A stretch of 64,000 nt of DNA from Hyperoplus lanceolatus (GCA_026929865.2 CM049403.1:6160001-6224000); one strand, 5' to 3'. Shown: positions 27,663 through 40,088, counted from the first letter of the stretch. Made by a program: numbers and translations. The notes: generated by a model not told the origin, from the sequence alone.

Positions 27663-28383
27663 CTGTTTGGAAGTGATCCTGTCGCTGTTCATCAACACTT
27701 TAAACTGGCCTCAGGTTAGCTTACCACCGAAGTGACCGACCTCGCAATCTCTGTGATAGAATTGACGTTACCAACCAACCAAAACCAAACTTAGCTGCAA
27801 CGGCGCCAAATTTAAAAATGATACAGCTCTAGTTCAGTCGATTTTGTTTGCATAAAAGCTAAGGCTTGTTGCAGTAATCGGACGAGCAAAGGTTATATCG
27901 TGAGTGGCTAATGTTAGCTAGTGTCGGTGCGCCTAACTGCTTTTGTTTACATCGTTAACTGAACTTCACCGCGCCATGGAGTTCCTGTTGTGGCGGTAAC
28001 TCCGCCTCCAAACTGTGACCTCATCACGCTGTACGTCAAGAGATGAGGCTCTCTGCATCCAGGTACGGTGAAAATTAATATTGTACAGCACAGCAGTTGC
28101 AATGAATCCAAATCAAATGAGAGTATTAATACTGGCGTCAAGCGTTTACAGTTTCCAAATGTTTAAGAGCAGCCTTCTTTAGATTCGGTGTATGGAGCTT
28201 GTTTCCACGGTCTTTCTGTCGAATGTCTCGGACCAAATGGCACTCGGAATGCAAGTATTATGGAAATGATATGGAATCAAGATAACCACTTCGACAATGT
28301 ACGGACGCAGACTAATTTATATCCATGAAAGTGCTCAGGGGCTTGGGTTCATGTTTGTGTGGTATCATGCTTTGTGGACACGT
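27663..28383. other. cep63 5' flank / probable promoter region
   Basis: About 0.7 kb between the cep63 start codon and tRNA-Pro. The first 350 bp is moderately GC- and CpG-containing. No TATA box or second gene is evident. ANAPC13, which sits head-to-head with CEP63 in human, was looked for and not seen. Confidence 0.4.
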
Positions 28384-28455
28384 GGCTCGTTGGTCTAGGG
28401 GTATGATTCTCGCTTCGGGTGCGAGAGGTCCCGGGTTCAAATCCCGGACGAGCCC
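28384..28455 (+). tRNA. tRNA-Pro (anticodon CGG)
   Basis: 72 nt. Acceptor stem GGCTCGT pairs with ACGAGCC, followed by discriminator C. The anticodon stem CTCGC/GCGAG encloses loop TTCGGGT, giving anticodon CGG. The T stem is CCGGG/CCCGG. The A box (TGGTCTAGGGGTA) and B box (GGTTCAAATCC) are intact, and a TTTTTT Pol III terminator follows at about 28457. Confidence 0.97.
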
Positions 28456-28738
28456 ATTTTTTGAACATTGCAAAGACAGGACAGTTGTTGTAGGCCTACA
28501 TAACTTGGCGATGTGCTCACAACAGATTTAATCATCGTGAACGCCAATCTACTGTATATAGGCCATGGACCTTTAAAGAAATATAGGCCTCTTTGCCTTC
28601 TCCCGAATTGTGAAGTAGGCCAAATGGGGTCTGGTTGAAGTCTTTAAGTAGGATGTTTCCCTTCTAGCTAGGCAGAAGCGTGCAGGGCAGTGAACTTTGT
28701 TGTTATTAAAAACAGTACATTATTACCTCGGACCTTTA

Positions 28739-28845
28739 CCTTACTGTTATGGCTAACCAGGAGGCTCCTTTAATAGGTGTGATATCCTAGGAGAAGCCAT
28801 GAGTGCTATGGGTTTTTGCATAATGCAGAGTTTGCGAAACATAGC
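28739..28845 (+). repeat. tRNA-associated duplicated segment, copy 1
   Basis: Begins CCTTACTGTTATGGCTAACC and continues to GCAGAGTTTGCGAAACA. A second copy in the same orientation lies at 51100-51205. Copy 1 lies about 280 bp after tRNA-Pro(CGG); copy 2 lies about 75 bp before tRNA-Pro(TGG). Confidence 0.85.
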
Positions 28846-28853
28846 CGATTATT

Positions 28854-29000
28854 TAGCTCCCTAAACCGTTTTCCATTCATTCCCTATGGTAGTGCTAAAG
28901 TACTACGGATGTAATATATTTTCGGCCACTATTGGGATTTGGGGGGCGCTGTTTCCCCGCCCTCTCTCTAAACTGTTACAGTTCATTCTCTATAGCCCCT
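28854..29000 (+). repeat. Left-most copy of the large transposon's terminal block
   Basis: 'ctccctaaaccgttttccat', 'tactacggatgtaatatatt' and 'ggggggcgctgtttcccc' reappear at 35,129-35,290 and 35,905-36,055 (same orientation) and at 50,945-51,085 (inverted). Together with the last copy it brackets the 22 kb of nested mobile DNA. Confidence 0.75.
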
Positions 29001-29198
29001 TTTACACAGAGATTGCGAAATATTGACGGAACAACATCACTCCAATATGCCAGCTTTGCTTGCTTCTGTGTTATTTACACAGAACCAAGCAACGCCGGCC
29101 TGCTGGCGCATCAGTAGCCCCTTTTACACAGCGTTCGGGAATGAAAGAGGTGCTTGTAAACAGCGTCAGGTGTGATGTAAACATTTAGCGCAGCGCCG

Positions 29199-30525
29199 GG
29201 GCCTGTTTCAGGTAGCTGGTTTTGAGGCAACCCAGAGTTTGTTCGCTCTGAGTTAATGGAAACTCTCGGTTTTCCGTTTCAAGAAGCAGGTTCAGCGCAA
29301 CAGAGAGTCAGTTACTGCGGCAACATACGCCATGGGTCTAACCTGCTGGATAGGTGGTTAGACCTACCCTGAGTTTGTTTTCACTTTACGCTGCAGCTCC
29401 GACTGAAGAAAGAGTCACTGTCACAACGCAACCCTGTACAGTTTAAAGCAAAATCACTCCATAGAAATCTCCATCGGGATGTTTTTATCATTTCCTGATG
29501 ATTTTACGTTTGATCGATCATTTGATCAGTAGCCTTGTTCTCAGCCCTCGTTCGTTCATATGCGGCCACCTTACACATCGTGAACATGCTTTACATACAG
29601 ATTAATAAACCTATTGTATTGTATGTATCTCGTTATTTATTTTTATCATTATCAGTAGTTTTTTAACATCTGTGCCACTGAACATAGGCTATTTATGTCA
29701 GGTTGAAATGTAATTCTGCGGCTGCACGCGATCGTTACTGTTCACTTGTGTCATCCCAAAGTCACAGACAAGCCTCGTTAAATAGCCCAATATGAATATA
29801 GAAATAATATAATAATTTAAACTGTGATCACTAGAGGACAAGGGATCTGGTAATAAAACAATCAGGATCTACAATGGAAACTGTCACCTTATGTGTCAAA
29901 CGTTAATATCTTTCACTCCCCATTTAAAAGAAGCGACAGTCTGTTAACTGCACAGTAGGCCTATTATAGCTTGCCTACATAATAGGCTACAGCGAATATA
30001 AAACACTGTCAGCAGTGCTGTGCAGCGGCAGCTTGATAATTTTGTTGCTGCTGATATGCGTAACTTAATTCTTAAAATAGACTTGCTTCTCATACGGAAG
30101 CAATGATGCTCTTGACAAAAAACGTTCGCACCGTTTTTTCTGAATTGCCGAAGTGATTAGATCAGAGTTATGAGACTATCCCCGTTCATTCTTCTCTATA
30201 AACTCATAAGTTAATATTTCTTACTCTAGTGGGAGGAGCGGAGAAGTTTTTTTTTTCTTTTTTGAGAAGTGGAGAAGTGGGAGGATCAAGCATTTGTTTC
30301 TTCTGTTTCCATGGTGAATCATGTTTTCAGCGATCCATTGACGATGGCTTTTATGCACACGCTCCACCCAGAGTGAACACGCTCAGAGTTGATTAACCCA
30401 ACGCTGATCCACTGTTCTGAAACCGAAAACCCAGAGTTTCTCGTCAACCCTGCGCTCTGAGTTGACCAACTCAGAGCGCAGGATTAAACCCAGAGTATGT
30501 AAAACCAGCTACCTGAAATAGGCCC
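29199..30525. mobile_element. 1.3 kb DNA transposon remnant with 25 bp inverted ends
   Basis: The left end GGGCCTGTTTCAGGTAGCTG and its complement at 30501-30525 differ at one position in 25. Next to each end, 'acccagagtttgttcgctctgagtt'-like blocks are repeated in inverted orientation (30,430-30,500). No transposase ORF. The termini resemble fish Harbinger/ISL2EU non-autonomous elements (recollection, not verified). Confidence 0.75.
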
Positions 30526-30717
30526 CCCGGTGGCCGGTGAATTGAGAGCAGAAGTGCTGGAGCTTGCAGTAAGAGGGACGTATTTTACTGTCCCCACGAT
30601 GTGCCGGTTGATCTCACGACACGCTGACTCCAACATCTCTGGGACTGTTAACCAAACTGACAAAAATCACTCTGCTGCCACTGCTTCACCTCTGTGTCTG
30701 TGTGTGTGTGTGTGTGT

Positions 30718-31130
30718 TTGTGTGACAGGTTGGCTGTGAGCGAGTCTCTTTGTGAGGGCAGAGATCTGCCAATCAGACATACACATACACACAGTGTGTG
30801 AAGTCACGTTACTGTAGACAGAAATAAAGTGTGGATATACGCTCAGACTTAGGATAATAATATATAATAGCGGCGGCGATCCGGTCGCAGCCTAGCTTAG
30901 CCTAGCCTAGCTTTCCCAGTGTGTGTGTGTTTGTGTGACAGGTTGGCTGTGAGCGAGTCTCTTTGTGAGAGCAGCGATCAGACATACACACACACATACA
31001 GTGTGTGAAGTCACGTTACTGTAGACAGAAATAAAGTGTGGATATACGCTCAGACTTAGGATAATAATAGCAGCGGCGATCCGGTCGCAGCATAGCTTAG
31101 CCTAGCCTAGCTTAGCCTAGCTTTCCCATT
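30718..31130. repeat. Tandem duplication, two ~213 bp units
   Basis: 'ttgtgtgacaggttggctgt' starts at 30718 and again at 30931. Each unit contains 'gaagtcacgttactgtagac', 'gataataata' and 'gcgatccggtcgcagc', and ends in repeats of 'ctagcttagcctagc'. The units differ by small indels. Confidence 0.9.
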
Positions 31131-34100
31131 GTACAACTTCCACCAGGCAGAAATAAACTCATACACTCTACAAAATGAAGCGCGGGGTTTGTATTGAGCA
31201 GCGGACCTTATGTCCAGCTAGATTATACGCCGTTCCTTTTATTTGGTGATTTTTACGGGACATCAGGCCGCCGTGGTTAAGCTTAAACACACGTCCTTCA
31301 ACTGCTAACATGGTCGCATGTTTAGAACGTAGGCTATGGAACGTCAAACAACAAGCTGGAGCATTTAAACAGAGAGGCGGAACTGATTGTGTCGGGAATC
31401 TTACTTCCCCCGAGGTATAGTAAAATTCCCGGAACAATCTCTCGCACCTTTCTTCCCTCGTTCCGCAACGGTCGCATTTATACAGCAGGAGGAGCTCTAC
31501 TTCCGCCTTCTCTCGGTCTCTCACTATTTGATGTGTGCAGACTTTACTGATAAAAGGTAAGTTATCTACATTTTAAAGTAGGCTAATACTGTGGTGAATT
31601 AAACAATGGAGGATGCACAAATGTTTAGTGATACTTTCTGTCGCCAATTGCAGACGTTGTCCCGTTTACGTGAACGAGTTAACAGTTGCTCGGCGGAGAT
31701 GTAATAGTAAAGAAAACTGCGACTATTTGGCCACAGAAAGTTTGTCTTAATACTGTGACTAACGTCTGTGACGTTTTCTAAGGTTAATAGATGTTTAAAT
31801 ATGCCGGTAAAAGTTAAAAACGCTGGGTGTTTCTTTACACAAACTGTCAAAAAACGGAAGATAGCAGAGAATAGACGGTGCTTCATACTGCGTGCTGTCG
31901 TTCTGTTTACATTTTAGTGTGCATTAACTGCTTCCAGTCGCCGTTTTATAACGTTATCAGACGGTGAACAAAGCTTATTACCCTTCAGACCCTGCGTCCA
32001 TTGGAATGGACATGACATATTTCTTTCTCTAAACCAATAAATACTCTGTAATTGGATGATGTCAGCACTGCTGGTTACTGATTGGATCCTGATTATCCAA
32101 TCAAAATCATGTAATGACTTTGACCATGCTCTGAGAGAGTGACAGCCATCTGACAAGACAAGTATGGCTGAGCCGATCCAGAGAGGGAAGAGTAACTGCC
32201 CATTTTCAATCTAAAATCTACATTTATGTTCATGCTAGCCAAACAAACGTGCTCTCAGTGTAATTTTAACTATTACAAGTGATAATATTTGAAGTTATTT
32301 TGAACATATGTCACGTAATTAATTTGTAGGATTTTTTCAAAGTCCGATGTCCATTGCAATGGACATCAGGAGTCGGGCGAATAACCTTGTTAAAGGTTCA
32401 TTAGCCTACTATAAAAAGCATGGTTATGTGTTGGAAGTTCCATGATCGTTTTACTGAAGGCAAAACTGATATCTTTTTTATGTCATCTTATCTACAATCC
32501 TACATATATTGTCTTCATGTGCATGTTCAGATTGCGTCATAGCATTTCCCTCTCTTCTAGTAGGCACTGGGCTTTCCTGGTGATGACCCCACTGCTGTTC
32601 CCTACCCTCGCTGTGATACACCTATCAAGTTGTGCATGTTCAGAAACTTACACAGACTCAAAAACACCCAGTTCTAGATGTTTAGGCCATACCTGAGGAC
32701 ATATATGCCTTTTATTTTTAATGTTTTTATGGCATTTTACGTGCATCGTGTCCTGGCGTCCATTGGAATGGACATGAAAAAAAACTCATAAAAACATGAG
32801 TTTGAAAAAAAAAAATATCCACTCTGTTTTTATGTTTAAGAGTAGTCTGAATCAGCTAAAAAAAAAAAAATAATTTGCCCAGCAGAAAAAATGCGGGTCT
32901 GAAGGGGATAAAGCAGGTCTTCACTTTCCATTTTGAATGGCTATATCATTATTTTTTAGCCCATATAGCAATTTTAGCAAACAACTCTGTGAGGGGGTTT
33001 CATACTCTTTCATGTTATGTAGCCTACATGACAGGCCTAACTGTCATGCATGCTTTATTTTACTACACCATTTACGTTTTTATAATATGTTTAGGCAATG
33101 ATGAGAGGTAAATAAATGCTGTAAATTAACTCCAAATTAAAGATGACAATCTCAGCACAAATTAAAAAAAAAAAAAAAATAGTGCTTTGATATCGGAGAT
33201 GCCCAAAAGGTTAAGACAATGTACACATAGGCCTACAGTAGTTGTTACATAAGTCATGGGGGAGAAAGAAAGGCAGACCTGTAATTACGATCTAGGCAAA
33301 TATAGTGATGCAGACAGTAAAAGTGCTGGGGACCTTCTTATTTGTATTTATCATACATAAATGCCTGTAACATTATAAAGCTAACACACAGACGGTCATC
33401 ACAGCTCCAGGTGTGTGATATTTAACATGTATTCACATTTTAAAAATATTGATGTACTGTCTTTATAATGATAACGCATTATTGCAGATACATGGCCATA
33501 TAACACATCATACAGTATACATAGTATACTAAAGGAAATACATAAAAAATGCATATTGGCATTTAGGATAAACAGGCTATTGCACCAATGCCGTCCAAAC
33601 CTTATATCAGCTTTTCAGAGGGGACTAGGGCTTCAATTATTTGGTGTTCGGACTTGTCCATGGGACACATCAGACATTTTATGCTACCTTGAACCTCTGC
33701 ATACTCTTTTTTTACAGTTAGACCACAACTGAGCAGTATATAACGGTGTGATGTTCGAAACAGAGAGCACTTCACAGTCAGAGCACATAGAAAACTTCCT
33801 TATAAGCATGTTAGCTTGAAAATAAACTGTGTAAAATGTAAAAAAAAATTAAAAAAAATAATGAAATGTTTAATATTCTATACAGAACGTCTGATCTATT
33901 GAGCCGTCTGAAGCAACCACTGAACCTCCGCTGTCACCAAATGCAGAGAGGGCTCAATGTATTAACATGTTACTGATTTGGTTGCCAAAGACATCATATG
34001 AAGTCACATAAAAAATCTTAAACATTTGCTGTCTTGATTCTTGTCCGACTAGGTCCGCCGGCTACCCCGGCCGTCCTCTTCCTCCACTTCCTTCCTGTGG

Positions 34101-34190
34101 CTGTGATGTCAGACCGTGCTGCTCACAACAGTAGAGAATACCTGGCTCTCTGGATGGCTCCATCCCTGTGTGCAACCTCATGAAGATGTC
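31130..34190 (+). mobile_element. Truncated 5' copy of the large multi-exon transposon
   Basis: Parallels 36,800-39,125: both have a first exon ending AAAAG/GTAAGT (donors at 31557 and 36868) and similar intron blocks ('gctgggtg', 'acacaaac', 'gtcatgcatgctttatttta'). An acceptor-plus-exon 'cttgtc(c/t)gactag' then 'ccacttccttcctgtg' lies at 34,053 and 38,947. The exon breaks off at about 34,190, where an unrelated element starts. No catalytic region is left. Confidence 0.75.
31981..32906. mobile_element. Miniature transposon with three copies of a 16 bp palindrome
   Basis: Termini CCCTTCAGACCC (31981-31992) and GGGTCTGAAGGG (32895-32906) are perfect inverted repeats. It lies in the intron of the truncated transposon copy and is absent from the matching intron at 36.9-38.9 kb. 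Internal GTCCATTGSAATGGAC motifs lie at 31996, 32349 and 32758. Confidence 0.7.
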
Positions 34191-34191
34191 C

Positions 34192-34550
34192 TGCGTTCCA
34201 AACCCTTTGCACTTTCTTTTTTCTATTCTACATACTGCAGCTGACCATAAAGAGTACATAGTTGGCATGCAGTATGCTACTATTGGGAAGTACTTTTAAA
34301 TGTTGTCGTAACATAGTGCCTTGGACTTGACTGTTGCTTGTATATCACTCAAATTGCTGGTTGTTTTCTCTGGGAGGCTCAGTCCATGTGACGTCACTTC
34401 CGCTGTGTAGAAGATTGATTGTGGGTCAGAATCTCCATAAAGCTGCTGGTTTGCACACTGAAAATTGCTACAGGTTGTAGTAGGACATCTGGGTATTTTT
34501 CAGCATGCTGCATCTGACATCATGTATTGGGACAAGCTAAATCTTTACAC
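34192..34550. mobile_element. Dispersed DNA element, copy 2 of 3
   Basis: Starts TGCGTTCCAA and contains 'gtgggtcagaat', 'gctgctggtttgcacactga' and 'catgtattgggacaa'. It truncates the exon of the transposon copy at 34.05-34.19 kb. The right end is degraded relative to the copy at 60.9 kb. Confidence 0.7.
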
Positions 34551-34589
34551 AGAATATCTTACATTTGAAAATAGTCTTTTTTAATGTAA

Positions 34590-36055
34590 TGAATCATTAC
34601 TCCTCTGCGGCTCCTGTATTTTAACCTGATGTGGATTCTTTACTTTATAGCCCATTAATAATGTTGCAGCGAGTATTTCATATGTGTGAAAGGATTTGAT
34701 AGAGTTGATTTATAGTATTGTTGTTGTGTGACTCTTTGTTTGTTGAAATCCAGCTGTCATTGTTGTGAAGATGTTTTAATAAACAACTCATTTGATCCAT
34801 TTATGTCTGTGTCAAGTAAATAATGTTTATTGATCATTAAATATATTGGGTTTGAAAAAATAGTTGCATTTTAAACATGTTACACATAGAATCAAATTAT
34901 TTTAATATTATTGGTTGATAGCATTGATAATTCTGCATTTAAATGTCCAGTGTAGTTTTGGTTTAGTGTTTTATGTCCATACAACGAATTTAAGTTATTT
35001 ATTCTGAAGTTCTAAAGTTCATCTTTTGTCTGACTTGGGATTCGAACCTGAAAACTTTGAGTGATCAGCAGGGGACAGTGCTGCAATTTCATTGGCTGTC
35101 AGGCTGTGCCAACTATCCACGTCTTCGTCGATTCTTTAGCTAAAACTCCCTAAACAGTTTTCCATTCATTCCCTACGGTAGTGCTAAATCACTACGGATG
35201 TAATATATTTTCGGCCACTATCGAGATTTGGGGGGCGCTATTTTCCCCTTACATCTCCCTTAACTTTTTACAATGCATTCTTTAATGTATGAATCATACT
35301 CCTCTGCGGATGTAATATATTTTTAACCTGATGTGGACTCTTTGTTTTATAGCCCATTAATAATGTTGGGGCTGGTATTTCAGCAGTGTTGCCAGGATTT
35401 GATAGATTTTGATGCTATATGTAGCTTCTTGTTAGCCCTCTGGCTCTTTGTTTTTTGAAAATCCAGCTGTTTTTCTGGTGTAATTGGTGATTTTTTAATA
35501 AGCAAATCTCACTTTGTCAACTAGGGCTGTGTCAAGCGATAAAAAAGTTTATTGATCTAATTAAATATATAGGCTCTGTGATTAATTAATTGTAATTTAA
35601 TACATAGTTTTATGACACTTTTATACCTGTTTATAAACAGTGTATTGCGTTGATAGCCTTGCTAACTCTGCATTTAACTCTCTCTGTGTACTCCATTCTG
35701 GTAACTACTGTTTCCACAACACTGCTCCACTGCCACAGAATGCTTAAGCTTATTCATTCACCAAGTTCTAAAGTTCATAGCAAAAATTTTGTAGATTGAG
35801 ACTCACACACTCAACACTTTGAGTGCACAGCACGGGGACACACCTACACATTCGTTTAGGCTGTCAGGCTGTGCCAACTATCAATCTTCGTCGACTCTTT
35901 AGCTAAAACTGAGAGATACTGTTTTGCATTCATACCCTACGATTGTTGCTAAACCACTACGGATCAATATATTTTCAGACACTGGCTGCGGAGATTTAAG
36001 GTGAGATGTTTTCCTACCTTCATGCTTCTTAAACCGTCTATAATGCATTCTCTAT
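34590..36055 (+). repeat. Tandemly duplicated terminal unit of the large transposon (~0.7 kb x 2)
   Basis: Unit I (about 34,590-35,288) and unit II (about 35,289-36,055) share 'actcctctgcgg', 'ttaacctgatgtgga', 'tagcccattaataatgtt', 'gtgccaactat', 'cactacggat' and 'ataatgcattct'-like blocks in the same order. Unit I carries a perfect minus-strand B-box sequence (GGTTCGAATCC, 35038-35048). Diverged and inverted relatives lie at 49.2-51.1 kb. Confidence 0.75.
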
Positions 36056-36146
36056 CGTCTGTTTCTCTCTTTACGTTTTCTACCTTTTCGCCCGCGGGGG
36101 CTGTGTCTGCTTGGAGTGTGCAGGCGGGCGGGGCTGGGCTACTTAG

Positions 36147-36760
36147 CAGTGTTGCCAACTAGGGATTTTGTGGCTATTATAGAAGTGCGATTCAGCCCCT
36201 CTGGCGTTTTTTTTTTTAATCGCGTTAATTTTTCTGTGATTAATTATTCTGGTGTAATTAAGGTGTTTTTTTGACAGCCCAAATATCACTTTTAACGCTT
36301 CTCAACGAGCAGCGGGAGCCTCCCGGCCCGTCCCCCGTCACAGAGCACTGACAGACGGCCCGGTCCTCGCGCTGCAGCCCCTCCCAGCTGCGGTCAGAGC
36401 AGGAGATACCTCTCCGCTCGTGTTCCGTTAGCATCACTATTAGCAGTTAGCAGCTTTTCCCACCTCTTCTACAGTCTACGAGTAGTGCAATTCAAAATGT
36501 TATGCAGTGCTTTTTTAAACCATGAGCATGTATGATTACTGCTAGACTTAACATTACCACGTTGGTTGTTTATGCGATTGTCACGTTCATAACACTAGAA
36601 CCTCATCTATTTAAATATTACTGTATAAAACCCCTGTCTACAAATATGCAAATTAGGCGATGACGTCATCTACAAATATGCAAATTAGGTAATGACGCCA
36701 TCTGGCGACTTCTAGCGACTTTTTGGACAGCCAATAGCTACTTTCCTTACTGAAGAGTTG
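36147..36760. mobile_element. Non-autonomous element starting CAGTGTTGCCAAC
   Basis: The left end 'cagtgttgccaactagg' faces 'actgaagagttggc' at about 36,757. The interior has GC-rich sequence at 36,300-36,420 and 'gcgacttctagcgacttttt' near the right end, a phrase typical of fish repeats. Boundaries are approximate. Confidence 0.5.
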
Positions 36761-37912
36761 GCCTTCGGCTTTTCATGGGCTTGTCAGTCAATAGTAGGTC
36801 AGTATTCGCCTGGAGTTTGAATTGTCTGCAGCTCGCGCAGTCTTGAAGAGACTATCACAGTTCAAAAGTAAGTGATTTACATTATAAAGTTATGATATGT
36901 TGAATTAAACAATGTACGATGAACGGACCTGTAGTGATATTTTATCTCAGCGCCGTCTGAAGTTTTCCCGTTTAGGCTACGTGAACATTAAAGTTGCCCG
37001 TTGCAATGTATAATGAATTACGGCGAATATACTGCCACATTGAGCCGTCAATGTTCGTGGAATTAAATTTGTACAGTTCTAATGATTGTCGTGAGTTAAC
37101 ATATGGGAGTATGGCTTTTACTACCGTTAATAAGTCTCGCCGTTTTGCGGTTAAAGATAAATATACGCTGGGTGCTTTTTTACACAAACAGTCAAAATGA
37201 CGGTGGATAAATGAAACCAGCTACGAATGGACGTGCTTCATTTGTATCGTCGACATAACGTTGTGCGTTCAGTCGCCATTATAAAGTTACAGGCGAAAGT
37301 AACTTCATAACGGCTCGCTTGGAACGTTCACTTTCCCCGCTATAATGCATTCTGTCTTTGAGATTTAAAAAAAAAAAAAAAAAAACACACAATACAGACA
37401 GTTTAACTGAGCTGTCATATTTTAAACGCTGATATCGTTATTTTACATTGCAAACCACTCTGAGGGAATTGCTTACTGTGTCATGCTGCTGTGTAGGCCT
37501 ACAAGCCTACCAGTCATGCATGCTTTATTTTACACCAATCACGTTTATATAATAATGTAGGAAATGCTGAGAGGTAATTAAATGTTGTTTTTTGTTGAAA
37601 ATACACTGAAATTGACATAAAATCTCAACAAAAGAAAAAGTGGCTTTGATGTCAAACTTAAGTCAATTCACACCTAGGTGTTACTTTTGGTTCTCACGAT
37701 GCTGAGGGAGGGAGTGTGTGTGTGCAAACACAGTTCAAAGGAACAGAGTGAGCAAAGTTCTGTCATCTCTACTTTAAAGGAGACTTTAAAGAACGGTGGT
37801 GGCAAATGGTCTGCAAATCTCCAGATGTAATGTTTGGGCTGGCTTTTACCTGAAAAATCCCTTTTCTTGTGGCGCTTGAGGATATTGTTGAAGGAAGTCG
37901 ACTTCTAGACTC

Positions 37913-38436
37913 TTAAAGCTCCCATATTACACACTTTTCGGTTCTATTATACACCATATTATATGGTCTTAGTGGTCCCTAATACGCTTTTCTTTAATTG
38001 TTTGCTGAAAAAAATTTCAGATAATTTATTGTACTATGCTGATGTTCAGCTAATCTCACAATGGCCTATTTTAAAAAAAAGAGCTGCAGCTCCCCTCGTA
38101 AATATACCATCTTTGAGCTCCCCCCGCCCCCTGTCCAGAAGCGAAGCCAGATACACCTCGCCCTCTGTCTGTCAGGGCCGTGGACCAATAAGAAATAGGG
38201 GTGTGGGCTGCACAGTGGAAGCTTCTGGCTTTCCAGTTTGTGAGGTCAGAAAAGGGGAGAATTCTGACTGAAGTATATTGGGTGGGGGACGGGTGGTGGT
38301 TTCAGAAAGGGGGAGAGTGAGAAAAGGAGAGTGTTATTTAAAAAAAATATTTTGGCAGTCTCTAGGCAAACCTTGGACCCATGGATATGTTAGAACATAT
38401 TTAAAAAGTGCATTTAGCATAATATGTGACCTTTAA
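37913..38436. mobile_element. TTAA-flanked miniature transposon, 524 bp
   Basis: TTAA at 37913-37916 and 38433-38436, with inner ends AGCTCCCATATTACACA and TAATATGTGACCT facing each other. It lies in the intron of the large transposon gene. Of the TTAA (piggyBac/Kolobok-like) non-autonomous type that is frequent in fish. Confidence 0.75.
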
Positions 38437-40088
38437 AGCTCTCCATTTGTAGCTGATTTGCCTCACGGTGGACCGATGGAGCTCAAACTTTTTTATATGA
38501 ATTTATAGCTGTCCCCAGACAAATGTGCAACATCAAAACTCTATTCCTGAGATCCTCTGAGATTTTTTCCCCTTTGAGCATGTCTGACCTGTATGGGTTC
38601 AGTTTGGTGGGCCTAAACTGACCTGGTTTTATCTTTGTTTTATCTAGTGACGCCCAATTTCTTCCCTGAAGATCTCTCACTACATTGGTCCATTTCATGA
38701 CTCAATTTGGCCCATCTGTGTTTACTTGCTCGATTTAAGCAATGCAGCTCAGGATTCACAAACTTTTGCACATACAACATTTGTCAAATAATTTGTTTTA
38801 TCTGTTTTAACAGTTGATTTCTGGAAAAGAAAAATGTTGAATTGATAAACAAACATCTGTTATTTCATATAAAAAATACTGGTATTGATAAAAATACAAA
38901 TACAAAATCTTGATGATTTTCTGTGTTTTTATTCTTGTCTGACTAGGTCAGCCATCACCTGTCCCCAGCCGTGCCTCTACTCCACTTCCTTCCTGTGACC
39001 ATGACATCAGTCAGTGGAACTGCTCACAGCAGCAGAGGATCTGGATGAAGAGTGAGCTGGAATCCCTGGGTCTCTGGCCAGGCTGCATCCCTGTGCGCAA
39101 CCCCATGAAGATGCTGTCATTGTGGCGTTCCCCTCCTCAGCCTGAGTTAATCGATAGCATCTCTGAGCTTCCATCCCCCAAGTACTTTCAACTTCACCCC
39201 TTTTTTATATGAAAGCCAGAGAATGATAACATAATGGTTAGGCTGAGGAACAATTACACCCTGCCTTGCATAGATGGTTGCGCTCAGGCTCAAGTTGCCT
39301 CTGCAGGTGTTGGCAGACCTCGAGTTATCGTCGGACTAACCGGACACTATTACCTGCTGTCATCCAGGCTGTGCTGCAAAGTTTGCCGGAAAAGGTGGTA
39401 TGCTGACAACCCGATCTGGCTGGAAAAACTTCCCCAGATGTTTACAAACCTGTTGCCAGCAGTACTCGCATACAAGAAGGCTATTTGTAAGTCAGTACTG
39501 AATAAGCTACGACTGACGGGCAACTCTCCAACTGGAATAGCTAAGCTGGTCCTGGAGATGATGCACCTGAAGTATGAGCGCGCTAACCTGGCTTACCTCC
39601 TCAGCTGCCAGACTATCATCGATGATGAAGCAGGGAAGTTTGGCCAAAGAACAATAACAAAGTTCATTCGAAAGGGCACAAATCCAGCTCCCTTTGGCGA
39701 GTATGGAGATTCAGATGGCTGGAACGGGGTCTCTGTCTCTTCACACTACCTGACTGACTGCCTACGCCGGTTTCACAGACAGGGCCTAGATTAAGCCAGG
39801 AGTAGGCCTTAATGTGGACTAATTAAACTGGGATGTTTAAGTCACTTTCATGGATATGGCTTAAGTTTGGCTTAGTTAGTCTGAGACTATGAAGTCCTGG
39901 AGTAAGGGAAGTAAGGCCCGGTTCTAGACAGATTAGATCAGGGTGGGCCTGTAGAAATTTTAGGTGGGCACACTGGGCAGAGATAATATATATATATATA
40001 TAATATTTTGGATTAAAAAAAAGATAAGATTTCCAAAAAAAATAAAAATAATTGAGAAAACATCAGAAATGTTCTATGTGGTCTACTT

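Noticed and set aside
27663-28383. Head-to-head anapc13 upstream of cep63, as in human
   Set aside because: No sequence resembling the conserved Anapc13 N-terminus was found on the plus strand here.
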